Shown here piece after piece: positions 16,389 to 24,270 of a stretch of 24,270 nt of DNA; positions within the stretch are counted from its first letter, which is position 1; every line of letters starts with the position of its first letter. The DNA is taken from the NCBI GenBank assembly GCA_016946835.1, contig JACVTC010000485.1, positions 1-24,270 of the forward strand, given 5' to 3'. This DNA comes from Neocallimastix lanati (nom. inval.). Taxonomy: Eukaryota; Neocallimastigomycota; Neocallimastigomycetes; Neocallimastigales; Neocallimastigaceae. A program made the translations under genes and the position numbers. The notes beneath the pieces were generated by a model. The model was given only the letters and a program-made list of their open reading frames with translations. It was not told the DNA's origin and made no database searches.

Positions 16389-16741
16389 TATTTTTATTTT
16401 TAGAATTTCTATAATTTAAAAGACAAGTAAACAAAACGGCAAGTTTTTGTAAACAAACGGAAAAGGCAATATTCCTTTAATTATTTTAATTTAACTAATT
16501 AATGACTAATTATTTTTTAATTTATGAAGTTTTGTGATTCAACTGAGTAATTGTTACGTAAATTCTCCAAATAATTTAGTCATAAATTTTTGAGAAAATT
16601 ATTTAAATTAATAATTTGGAATACATTTAAATTTATATTAAAAATTTGGAAAACATTTTTATCCACAATAATTTACATTACATTACATTTAAATACGTAT
16701 TCAAATTATTAAATATTTTACACATGTAACGAAACTCATAA
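16389..16741. other. AT-rich spacer before element C
   Basis: No gene or recognisable repeat was found. The four bases next to the element C LTR are ATAA (16738-16741), the left half of a possible target duplication whose partner is beyond the window. Confidence 0.5.
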
Positions 16742-17582
16742 TGTTATGGTTCGGGTTTTATTAGAATTTTTATTTAATTATTTATTTTTAATATTTTTCT
16801 GTCTACATTTTAATTATTGAAAAACTTCACTTATTTATACTTTTTGAAAAAAAATAAATATGTAAAGCCTTTCTACATTTTATTATCATATTTAAAAAAA
16901 AAATATTTACTATTACTAATTACTTAAAATTTTATATTAATTTAAATTAACTAATTCATAAGTATTTTTATTTTAATAAATTTTGTTTACATAATTTTAT
17001 ATTATTTTTCATATACTAAAACTAAATTATTTAATATATACGAAAAGTAACAAACAAAATTTAAAAAGATTTTACAGAAAAATAAAGTTATTTTAATCAA
17101 GAATGTTAATATAATATTCTTATATTTTATATAAAATAAATTTAAAAACTATAATATATTTAATATTTATTATTAATCAATTAAGATTTGATTTTATTTG
17201 TGGGGAATAAAAATATAAAATAATCAATTTAAAAATAAAATAAAATACTAAAAAGAATACAAGTTTAATATTGATACAATATAATAATAATATAATAATA
17301 TATTTGAAAATAAAAATAAAATATTAATATTGATAATAAACACTTTAATAAAATAATAAAATTTAAGGTTAAATTATAGATATTGATATTAATAATAAAA
17401 ATATAAAATTATTGATAATATTTTAGAAACTTTTAATAAAAATATAAAAAAAATAAATATATTTAGAAAATATTTTAGTATAGAAAATATAGTAAAGTAA
17501 TATTAAGTAAAGAATAATATAATGGATTCTAAAGTAAGTTGAAATTCTAATTAATAATCCATTATATGTTCGTTCTTTACCA
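16742..17582 (-). repeat. 3' LTR of element C
   Basis: 841 bp bounded by TG...CA. Its start TGTTATGG resembles TGTTAAGG of the A-family LTRs, and a minus-strand TATA box (16832-16839) sits in similar context (ACTTATTTATACTTTTT). The inner end adjoins the same GGGGGCATCT block as in A. The boundary was set from these matches, because the 5' LTR is not in the window. Confidence 0.75.
16832..16839 (-). promoter_or_regulatory. TATA box in element C LTR
   Basis: TATAAATA on the minus strand, about 95 nt from the LTR end. It is the one clearly conserved block between the A and C LTRs. Confidence 0.5.
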
Positions 17583-17600
17583 AGATGCCCCCACTAAGAC
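17583..17600 (-). other. Polypurine tract region of element C
   Basis: Minus-strand AGTGGGGGCATCT adjoins the LTR start TGGTAAAG. It is shared with element A, including the upstream GCTTGAGTCTT. Confidence 0.5.
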
Positions 17601-17605
17601 TCAAG

Positions 17606-20600
17606 CTAATCTATAGCTGAGTTATACTTTACTATATTTTTCAAATGAACATTACGATTCATTTGAATCATAGTATTTGGGTCCGCAAGTGTTACGGTAT
17701 TAAATTGTTTTTTTATTACTTTTAAAGGACCGACAAAATAAGGTTCTAATTTAGAACGACTAAAATTTCGAACAAGAACTAAATCACCGATTCTTATGTT
17801 TTTGGAATTTTTCATGCTATTTTTTTCTTCCCTTCGATTGGCCCAATATTTACTTGCGTTCTTTACATTTTCAGCTGCTTCCATGGTCCACCTATAATGT
17901 GAGATAAATTTTTCTAAAAGAATTTCATCTGAAGATTTATTCACTCCTTGTGTAGGTCTAGCAGCAATGTCGAAAGGCTGTTGATCCTCACGACCATAAA
18001 CTAATTCGAAGCTAGAATGTTTGGTTACAGAATTCTTTGTAGTTCTAAGGGCCCACAAGGCTGAAGGTAATACCTCATCCCAGTCTTTATTTTCTTCACC
18101 AAGTAATCTCAATAATTTACCAATTTCTTTATTCCTATTTTCAACCAATCCATTACTTTCTGGGTGATAGGTAGTGGTAAATTTTACGTAAACATCATAT
18201 AAGTCCAGGAATATTTTAGTCATATCCGATGTGAATTGAACGCCATTATCCGTTGTAATGACTTGAGGAACTCCATGTCTAGCGAAAACATTTATTAAAA
18301 ACTTAATGATGTCCTTAGATGTAATATTTTCAGTAGGTTCAGCCTCCACCCACTTTGTGAAATAATCCACCGCAACAATGATATATTGGTTTTTATTACC
18401 AGTTTTTATTAAGGGACCAATAATATCAAGTCCAAGATGAGTAAAAGGGCCTTCAACTTCTGTTGGAATGTTTTCGGTTGGTTCTGGATATGGCTGAGGG
18501 CGATTTAACTGACATTTTTCGCATTTTGAAATTATCCGTTTTATATCGTTGACCATATCATTCCAGTAGTAACTTTTTCTAAGTCTTTGATATGTTTTAT
18601 AATAACCTTCATGGCCAACATGATGTGCTTCGAGAATTAATTTTAGTTTTTCATTTGTTTCGGTAACAAGTTTTCTATAATTATTTCCATCTATAAAATA
18701 ATCTATACCATCAATCTTTGTAAATTTTTCTTCAATAAATTCTTTAATTACTTTAGAAAGTGAATCATTTTCATCATCTTTATTCGTTTTTATAGCTAAT
18801 ACCTTTTGTTCTTTATCGTTCTTCATTCTAGATAAAGCGTCGGCTACTACATTCTTTTTACCTTGCTCATAGCGAATATCCACTTTTAGCATACTTGCAG
18901 TCAAACACCATCTTGTTTGTCGTGCATTATTCGGTTCCTTATTATTAAATAAACCTAGTAGAGGTTTGTGATCTGTAAAAACTATGGTTCTAAAGGGGCT
19001 TCCCATAATATAAGGTTTTAATTTAGTAATACAATAATATAAAGCCGTTCCTTCCAAATCGGTTATTCCATAATTCTTTTCTGCTTTGGTTAAGCTACGG
19101 CTAATGAAATGAATCGGGTGTTCTATTTCCGATTCGTCTTTCTGCAATAAAACTCCACCAATACCTTCATATGATGCATCTGTTCGAATAATGAATTCTT
19201 TGGAAAAATCTGGATATTTTAAAATAGGAGCATTAATTAATTTTTCTTTTAATTTGGTAAAACTTTGTTTTTGTTCATTATTCCATTTATATTTTACGCC
19301 TTTTCTTAATAGCTTACAAAGAGGAGCTGAGGTTTGAGCATATTCATTTATAAAGTTCCTATAATATCCTACAGCACCTAAGAATGATCTTAACTCATGT
19401 ATATTCGTGGGTTCTTTCCAGGCTTTAATTGCTTCAATTTTACTATTTTGAGGACTAAGACCCTTAGTAGAAATCTTGTGACCAAGAACTTCAACTTCCG
19501 TTTGCATAAAGTGACATTTTTCAATATTAATTTTTAATTTATGTTCCTTGAAGATTGCTAATACCTGCTTTATGTGTAGGATATGTTCTTCGACAGTTTT
19601 TGAATATATAAGTATATCATCAATAAAGTTGAAAACACATTTTCCGATTAAAGGAAATAAAATTCTATTCATTTCCCGTTGGAAGGTAGCCGGAGCTCCA
19701 GTTAATCCGAAAGGCATAACTTTGAATTGGTAGTTGCCAAATTTGGTTGTAAAACTGGTTATTTCAACACTTTCTTCGTCCATTAGGATTTGATGGTAAC
19801 CTGAGTATAGATCCATAGTAGTAAAGATTTTGGCACCATCTAAACTGTCAAATATCTCGTCAATATATGGAAGGGCATAAGAGTCTTTTTCGGTTAGATC
19901 ATTCACCTTGCGGTAGTCCACACACAATCTCCATTTTCCATTAGCCTTTGGGACCACAACAACAGGTGAAGACCATTCTGAATAAGATGGTACAACTAGC
20001 TTTTTCTTAATAAGTTTAATTAGTTCTTCTTTAATAATATCCGATTTAAATTTGGTTACCCTGTAACATCTTTGTTTAACAGGTTTTGCGTTCGCTTTCA
20101 AGTTAATCTTATGAGGTGCTAAGTCTGACGGGGTTAATTCTTCAGAAGATGTCGCTATAATGTCCAAGTTTTCTTCAAGTAATTTTACTATTACATCTTT
20201 ATAATCTTTACAAAGACTTGCTAAAAATTTTTCATCATGGATATACTCTTGCGGGGATAGACCTTCAAGTTTCTTTAATTCATTAGTTGTGTCTTCATCT
20301 TCAAGTATTTTCCTTACTATACATACTAATTTTTCTTCTTCTTGGAAATTATTATTAATAGGAGCTATAACGTCGATTAGTCCTTGAGAATTAAATTGAC
20401 ATAAACTATATCTTATAGGATGGATAAAAAGATTGTGTTCTACTTGAGTTTGAAAATTAATCAACAAATCATAAAATGGGTCATCATCATCAATTATACG
20501 AAAATCTACTATCATTTTATAATCATTAATCTTAACAGGTATTCGTACAATGATTCCTTCTGAATACTCATCATTCTTAGTCGCTAAACGTATCCTTCCA

Positions 20601-21529
20601 CGACTAATACCTACTTCTTCATAATTTCCAGGTAATTTCTCATAAAATTTTTTTGTGATAACATTGAGATTGCTACAAGAATCAATTAGTGCTTTACCAG
20701 GAATTTCATCTACTGTTACATCAACCATGGCAATATCTTCTTCTGAGGTTTCCTTACTTTTGCTAATATAAGAGTGATCAATATTATTTACCAAGGTAGC
20801 AGCAGCAATAGTATTGTTTAATGCACCTATTATTTTCTTTTCAGTTTTTTCTAATTTTAATCCTTGACTTACTTGACTTCTGACTTTTGGAGAAACATTG
20901 AGGAGCTGACCGAAACTAATATTACACTTGGTTTCATTCAAATCTTGTAAAACATTATATTCTTCCTGATCCTTACACATCTTGATGTTCCTAAGCGTTC
21001 TACTAATTGTTGCTTTTTCTTTAGGCTCTTGAAAATCTATGAGCTTCTGTAATGTAATATTCTCATGACCTTCGTCATTAAGCTTTTCAGGAACTTCAAT
21101 AACTTCCATTTCATTGATTTGTTTTGTTTTAATAATTTTATCGTTTTCATTATCAATTAATTTATTTAATCGTTGATGCATTTTATCACTAGTAGTAATG
21201 ATGCTATTTCTTTGTTTTGAAGAATCCAGACTTTGCTTTTCTCTTATAGTAATATTATCCTCCCTTTCCTTCCTTTTTCCCTTGTTATTTCCAAAGTTAG
21301 CTCTTTCTTTATTCCGAATTTGTTTTTCTTTGGCTTTCTCAATATTTATATTAGGCTGCGCCATTATCGAAGGATGTAGTTGATTTTTATTTTTAACAAT
21401 TATTCTATTTTCTATTTCCTTCTCTTTTATCTTTCTTATTGCAGGAGTTGTTATAGGGGTAGGATTATCTTTGAGACTTTTACGTTGTCTCTTTTCATTA
21501 TTTTCACTAGTTTCATCGTTAGTCGTCAA
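17606..21529 (-). CDS. pol: Pol polyprotein of element C
   Basis: 1307 codons if counted from TTG at 21527-21529, the position aligned with the element A pol ATG. There is no ATG here, and the frame is open 63 codons further upstream to the slip site, so it should be translated only as Gag-Pol. Protease has D283 in IDSC. RT runs about 470-690, with D573 and FIDD at 635-638. RNase H has D784, E826, D853 and D897. Integrase has H969, H973, C1003, C1006 and the triad D1035, D1094, E1130 with 35 residues between the last two. There is no chromodomain. The basic N-terminal linker is longer than in element A. No inactivating change is seen. Integrase is the best-conserved part relative to A. Confidence 0.95.
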   Translation of the reverse strand: MTTNDETSENNEKRQRKSLKDNPTPITTPAIRKIKEKEIENRIIVKNKNQLHPSIMAQPNINIEKAKEKQIRNKERANFGNNKGKRKEREDNITIREKQSLDSSKQRNSIITTSDKMHQRLNKLIDNENDKIIKTKQINEMEVIEVPEKLNDEGHENITLQKLIDFQEPKEKATISRTLRNIKMCKDQEEYNVLQDLNETKCNISFGQLLNVSPKVRSQVSQGLKLEKTEKKIIGALNNTIAAATLVNNIDHSYISKSKETSEEDIAMVDVTVDEIPGKALIDSCSNLNVITKKFYEKLPGNYEEVGISRGRIRLATKNDEYSEGIIVRIPVKINDYKMIVDFRIIDDDDPFYDLLINFQTQVEHNLFIHPIRYSLCQFNSQGLIDVIAPINNNFQEEEKLVCIVRKILEDEDTTNELKKLEGLSPQEYIHDEKFLASLCKDYKDVIVKLLEENLDIIATSSEELTPSDLAPHKINLKANAKPVKQRCYRVTKFKSDIIKEELIKLIKKKLVVPSYSEWSSPVVVVPKANGKWRLCVDYRKVNDLTEKDSYALPYIDEIFDSLDGAKIFTTMDLYSGYHQILMDEESVEITSFTTKFGNYQFKVMPFGLTGAPATFQREMNRILFPLIGKCVFNFIDDILIYSKTVEEHILHIKQVLAIFKEHKLKINIEKCHFMQTEVEVLGHKISTKGLSPQNSKIEAIKAWKEPTNIHELRSFLGAVGYYRNFINEYAQTSAPLCKLLRKGVKYKWNNEQKQSFTKLKEKLINAPILKYPDFSKEFIIRTDASYEGIGGVLLQKDESEIEHPIHFISRSLTKAEKNYGITDLEGTALYYCITKLKPYIMGSPFRTIVFTDHKPLLGLFNNKEPNNARQTRWCLTASMLKVDIRYEQGKKNVVADALSRMKNDKEQKVLAIKTNKDDENDSLSKVIKEFIEEKFTKIDGIDYFIDGNNYRKLVTETNEKLKLILEAHHVGHEGYYKTYQRLRKSYYWNDMVNDIKRIISKCEKCQLNRPQPYPEPTENIPTEVEGPFTHLGLDIIGPLIKTGNKNQYIIVAVDYFTKWVEAEPTENITSKDIIKFLINVFARHGVPQVITTDNGVQFTSDMTKIFLDLYDVYVKFTTTYHPESNGLVENRNKEIGKLLRLLGEENKDWDEVLPSALWALRTTKNSVTKHSSFELVYGREDQQPFDIAARPTQGVNKSSDEILLEKFISHYRWTMEAAENVKNASKYWANRREEKNSMKNSKNIRIGDLVLVRNFSRSKLEPYFVGPLKVIKKQFNTVTLADPNTMIQMNRNVHLKNIVKYNSAID

Positions 21530-21690
21530 CTTCCTTTTTGTCGCACTAACTATAAATTCTACATCATTCTCATTATCGGATTCTTTGTGAGTTTCATTAG
21601 TATAGGAAGCATCTTCTTTTTCTTCCTTATTATAATCATTTGTACTACTAGGAATGGATTTGTATTGTAATGAAGCTATTTTATTTTTAT

Positions 21691-21724
21691 AGGGAGTGCT
21701 TCCTCTCCCTTTTAGTGGTTTAAA
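21691..21724 (-). promoter_or_regulatory. Programmed -1 ribosomal frameshift signal, gag/pol of element C
   Basis: The gag frame reads TCT TTA AAC CAC TAA, with T TTA AAC at 21718-21724. After 7 nt comes a hairpin AGGGAG/CTCCCT with an 8-nt loop (21691-21710). Geometry equals element A, and the outer base pair is A-T here versus T-A there. The -1 frame is open for exactly 63 codons up to the nominal pol start, again as in A. Confidence 0.87.
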
Positions 21725-22605
21725 GATTTTCCACTATATAACCGTTTCTTATTTTCTTGAATAATTGCATTTAACTTAGGACAATTATACTGCAAATGTC
21801 CTGGATCGCTACAATAAAAACAGGCTTTAATGGTAAGATTTTTCATTTTTTTTGTTAAGTCCTCCAATTCGTAATCTTTATTTCTTTTTGGGCTTCTAAC
21901 TTCATAATTCTCTCTTACTACCTTTCTGTTGTTTTGATAATTATTCCTGATATTTATTCTTGGGTTGACAATTTCAGTTGAGTACTCTTTTGAGGGTCTC
22001 AAATTCATTACTCTATCAACTTTTTCGGCAATGTCAAACGCCCGATTTAAAGAAATGTCATCCTTAAGGGAGACCTTTTTCCAAGCTTCTTCATTGTTCC
22101 TAAGAGCATCAATATAATCGAGAACACTGACTCGCTTCTTTCTTTTCTTATCTAATTTCAAATATATGGATCGGAAACGAGTATTAAAGTCTTTTACTCG
22201 CTCATTTCTTTTAATTCTTAAAGCACGGAGCTCACGAAGTAACATATTCTGGTCTTCTTTAAGACCATAAAAAGTTTCTATTGCTTCTACAATTTCCTTT
22301 AAGGAAGGATATTCATCTTTTTTCTTTTCTTCTGAATCAGATTCTTCTTCTTCTTCGTCCTCACTTTCTGATTCAGAATCGGTACTGTAACTTTCAATTA
22401 AATCCTGGATAACTTCGCGAGGCTCTCCAGTAGACGTGAGTAAGCAGGCGGTAAAAATCTTTTTGGGATCAGTAACTTCCTCAAGTTTTATCCATAATCG
22501 GATTTCTGATTCCCAAGATTTGATATCGAGATTTTCCTTTGAAATTTTCTCGATATCTTTTAATTCCTTTTTTAATTCTTTAAAATTGATTTTATTTTCA
22601 GCCAT
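21712..22605 (-). CDS. gag: Gag of element C
   Basis: 297 residues from the ATG at 22603-22605. The frame extends to an upstream ATG at 22644, but MAENKINFKELKKELKDIEK aligns with the start of the element A gag, so the inner start is preferred. The layout matches A: a charged helical N-terminal half, an acidic Ser/Glu/Asp run near residues 85-115, and one CX2CX4HX4C zinc knuckle (CFYCSDPGHLQYNC) about 23 residues from the end. The last codons overlap the slippery heptamer. Expected role: capsid and nucleocapsid of the element particle. Confidence 0.92.
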   Translation of the reverse strand: MAENKINFKELKKELKDIEKISKENLDIKSWESEIRLWIKLEEVTDPKKIFTACLLTSTGEPREVIQDLIESYSTDSESESEDEEEEESDSEEKKKDEYPSLKEIVEAIETFYGLKEDQNMLLRELRALRIKRNERVKDFNTRFRSIYLKLDKKRKKRVSVLDYIDALRNNEEAWKKVSLKDDISLNRAFDIAEKVDRVMNLRPSKEYSTEIVNPRINIRNNYQNNRKVVRENYEVRSPKRNKDYELEDLTKKMKNLTIKACFYCSDPGHLQYNCPKLNAIIQENKKRLYSGKSLNH

Positions 22606-22726
22606 TTGAAAATTTAAAAATGGTATTAATGCTATGATATCCAATTTAAAAATATGTTTACTTTAAAAATATATTTAATAACAAAAAAAAAATAAATTTA
22701 TCTTTGTTTTATAATAATATAATTAT

Positions 22727-22896
22727 GGACTCAGAAAACCCTCTGACAATCCAATTCTTTATTCCAATAATAATTCAGACTCAGAATCTCTCTCTGAAAA
22801 TCTGATAAATTAATTCAGACTCGAAAACACCCTTCGAAAATCTGAAACTAAAAAAAAAATAAATTCAGACTCAAAAACGCAATTTGAAAATCTGAA
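22727..22896 (-). repeat. Tandem hairpin array upstream of gag, element C
   Basis: Four units starting at 22727, 22774, 22814 and 22864. Each has the frame TTCAGA-TTT-stem-loop-stem-G-TCTGAA in RNA sense. The inner stems are TCAGA/TCTGA (twice), TCGAA/TTCGA and TCAAA/TTTGA, so both arms change together. In the first unit the outer stem is GGA/TCC instead. Loops are 6-7 nt and differ. The position just upstream of gag matches the array of element A. Confidence 0.8.
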
Positions 22897-23219
22897 GCTT
22901 TTTATTATGAATTTTAATGTTTATTATATTCTCTTAAGCATTAATACACAAAATATGTATATCTTAATCTTTTTTTTTTTTTTAAATTTATTTGTAGTAA
23001 TAACTTCTTTATTTAATTTTATTTAATATATTTATTTCCTTTATTAAAATAATTAATATAACATAAAGCAAATTGTATAAATACTTAAATAATAATAATA
23101 ATGTATATTTATTTTTATTTTTATTTCTTTTTTGTATATATTTATTATTCTATTAATTCTTTGTTATAACATTCAATGAAATATTAAATAAAAAGTTAAA
23201 ATACAAGCCAAACTATATA

Positions 23220-23490
23220 GTGTTGAACCATCAAATATATAGCTTGTTAACCCTTCTTACAATAAGTCCCCTTAGCTCTTTATTGATAAGTTGATAATGT
23301 CGATTGTTAATTATTAAGAAACTTAATAAAAAGAAGGTAGCAATATTAAATTCTTTTTAATTTGGCTAACTTATTGTTAGTAATAAAGAAGATAATAACG
23401 TATCCTTCCCAGTATCAACAAGATCAAAACAATAAAGTATTATGTGTGGGTGTTCAACTATCCCGCGTAGAGAGTTGTAAGACAGCTTAT
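23220..23490 (-). other. GC-richer island in element C leader
   Basis: Composition rises compared with the flanks. Short stems can be drawn (CAATAA/TTATTG around an AG-rich loop), but there is no convincing match to the A/B leader RNA. It may be a lineage-specific structured segment. Confidence 0.35.
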
Positions 23491-23905
23491 TTATATTTTT
23501 CTTTTTAATTAAAATTTAATTAATTATATAACGAATAATAGAAAATTTAACACACCAAAAAAAAAAAATTTCAATTATAAAAATTTCGAAAAAAAAAAAA
23601 AAATTTAATTATATAAAATCATAAAAATAATACACTTATTTGAAAAATAATAATAATAATCTAATTTTATATAAATAATCTAATTTTATATATTCTATAT
23701 ATATATATTGGACATGTATATATTAAAAAAAAATAAAATAAACTGATAAACATAAAAAAAAATTACAATTTATTATTTAGAATTATTAATAAAAAAAAAA
23801 ATTTATTTATAAAATTTATTCTTATTAAAAAAAAAATTAAAAATTTGTACTACAAAAAAAAAAAATTTTTTTTTTGCTTATTATTTTAATATTTATCATT
23901 AATTA

Positions 23906-23909
<4 letters not shown>

Positions 23910-23952
<43 letters not shown>
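23910..23952. repeat. T homopolymer (43 bp)
   Basis: A pure T run in AT-only spacer. Confidence 0.9.
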
Positions 23953-23955
<3 letters not shown>

Positions 23956-23991
23956 TATATAAATCTATATCTATGGATAATACTTATTGGT

Positions 23992-24001
23992 TAAAAAAAA
24001 A

Positions 24002-24038
<37 letters not shown>
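23992..24038. repeat. A run followed by T run
   Basis: Fourteen A then thirty-three T, a simple palindrome-like homopolymer junction. Confidence 0.9.
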
Positions 24039-24040
<2 letters not shown>

Positions 24041-24168
24041 TTTTAAACGTTTGTTCTACACTAAAGGAAAAATTTAATTTATTATTTATTAAAAAAAAAT
24101 TTATTAATGAAATATTTATTATTTTAATAAAAGGAAAAAAAATATATATATATTTTTATTTTATTGCA

Positions 24169-24194
24169 AAAATAATAATAATAATAATAATAAT
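24169..24194. repeat. AAT trinucleotide microsatellite
   Basis: About eight copies of AAT. Confidence 0.85.
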
Positions 24195-24270
24195 TAATAG
24201 GCGAACAAATTTATAAAAGCCTAAAATAAAAATAAAAAAAACTATATATTTTAACGTCACTTCGCAAGAA

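Larger units (their letters stand above)
16742..24270 (-). mobile_element. Ty3/gypsy LTR retrotransposon, element C (5' end outside window)
   Basis: A diverged relative of element A on the minus strand: 3' LTR (16742-17582), purine tract, pol, gag and a leader running off the right edge. Gag and pol are open, and the gag/pol frameshift signal is conserved with A. By eye the Pol proteins are clearly homologous throughout, while the LTRs and leaders share only short motifs, so this is a separate family of the same lineage. Confidence 0.92.
22606..24270 (-). other. 5' leader of element C (continues beyond window)
   Basis: More than 1.6 kb upstream of gag without a supported ORF. It contains the hairpin array at 22727-22896, a GC-richer island at 23220-23490 and long homopolymers. 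The 5' LTR is not recognised before the window end. The structured RNA shared by A and B was looked for here and not found. Confidence 0.6.

Noticed and set aside
15965-16741. Solo LTR related to A/C (GTTAAGGTTTTA start and TTTTTATAC motif near 16110)
   Set aside because: The start lacks TG, no proper end was found and the similarity is limited to AT-rich motifs.
22606-22644. Upstream ATG extending the element C gag by 13 residues
   Set aside because: The extension has no counterpart in the element A gag, whose start aligns with the inner ATG at 22605.
23220-23490. A copy of the A/B structured RNA in the element C leader
   Set aside because: Neither the CTGGCGAATAAGGA box nor the TCACCGAAGG loop is present, and only short chance-level matches were seen.

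Overview
The window is a very AT-rich stretch of eukaryotic repeat DNA. It has long A and T homopolymers, AT microsatellites and minisatellites, and no recognisable host protein gene. Every convincing coding region belongs to Ty3/gypsy LTR retrotransposons. An AT-rich fungus (anaerobic chytrid-like or Glomeromycotina-like) would fit the base composition and the chromodomain element, but organism identity is an inference with low confidence.

Layout. (1) Positions 1-2376 are the 5' part of element A2 on the minus strand: the first 38 codons of gag, a leader of about 1.4 kb and the 5' LTR. (2) Positions 2381-10423 are a complete element A of the same family, also on the minus strand: 5' LTR at 9561-10423, leader, gag, pol, 3' LTR at 2381-3246. 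A and A2 lie head to tail, separated only by TTAA. The same TTAA flanks A on its other side, followed 11 bp later by a degenerate tRNA-like sequence with A and B boxes. (3) Positions 10430-12548 hold repeats, two 31-34 bp A runs and the leader of element B. (4) Positions 12549-15449 on the plus strand are element B, one ORF encoding Gag-protease-integrase-chromodomain. Reverse transcriptase and most of RNase H have been removed in frame. (5) Positions 15450-16741 are AT-rich with several perfect hairpins. (6) From 16742 to the window end lies element C on the minus strand, a diverged relative of A: 3' LTR, pol, gag and a long leader. Its 5' LTR is outside the window.

Expression logic. In A and C, pol lies in the -1 frame relative to gag. 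A T TTA AAC slippery heptamer sits just before the gag stop, followed after 7 nt by a 6-bp hairpin. Exactly 63 open codons separate the slip site from the nominal pol start in both elements, and C has no ATG there, so Pol is evidently made as a Gag-Pol frameshift fusion.

Most unusual content. (a) A roughly 230-nt structured RNA domain lies in the 5' leaders of two very different Ty3 lineages (A/A2 and B), with identical loops on covarying stems. (b) Arrays of bulged hairpins about 40 nt apart lie just upstream of gag in A/A2 and C, again with covarying stems. (c) There is evidence for repeated integration at one exact site 15 bp upstream of a tRNA-like sequence. (d) The RT-less element B keeps a 966-codon ORF although the second integrase catalytic Asp is Asn. 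All structures were found by eye and no folding or database search was run.
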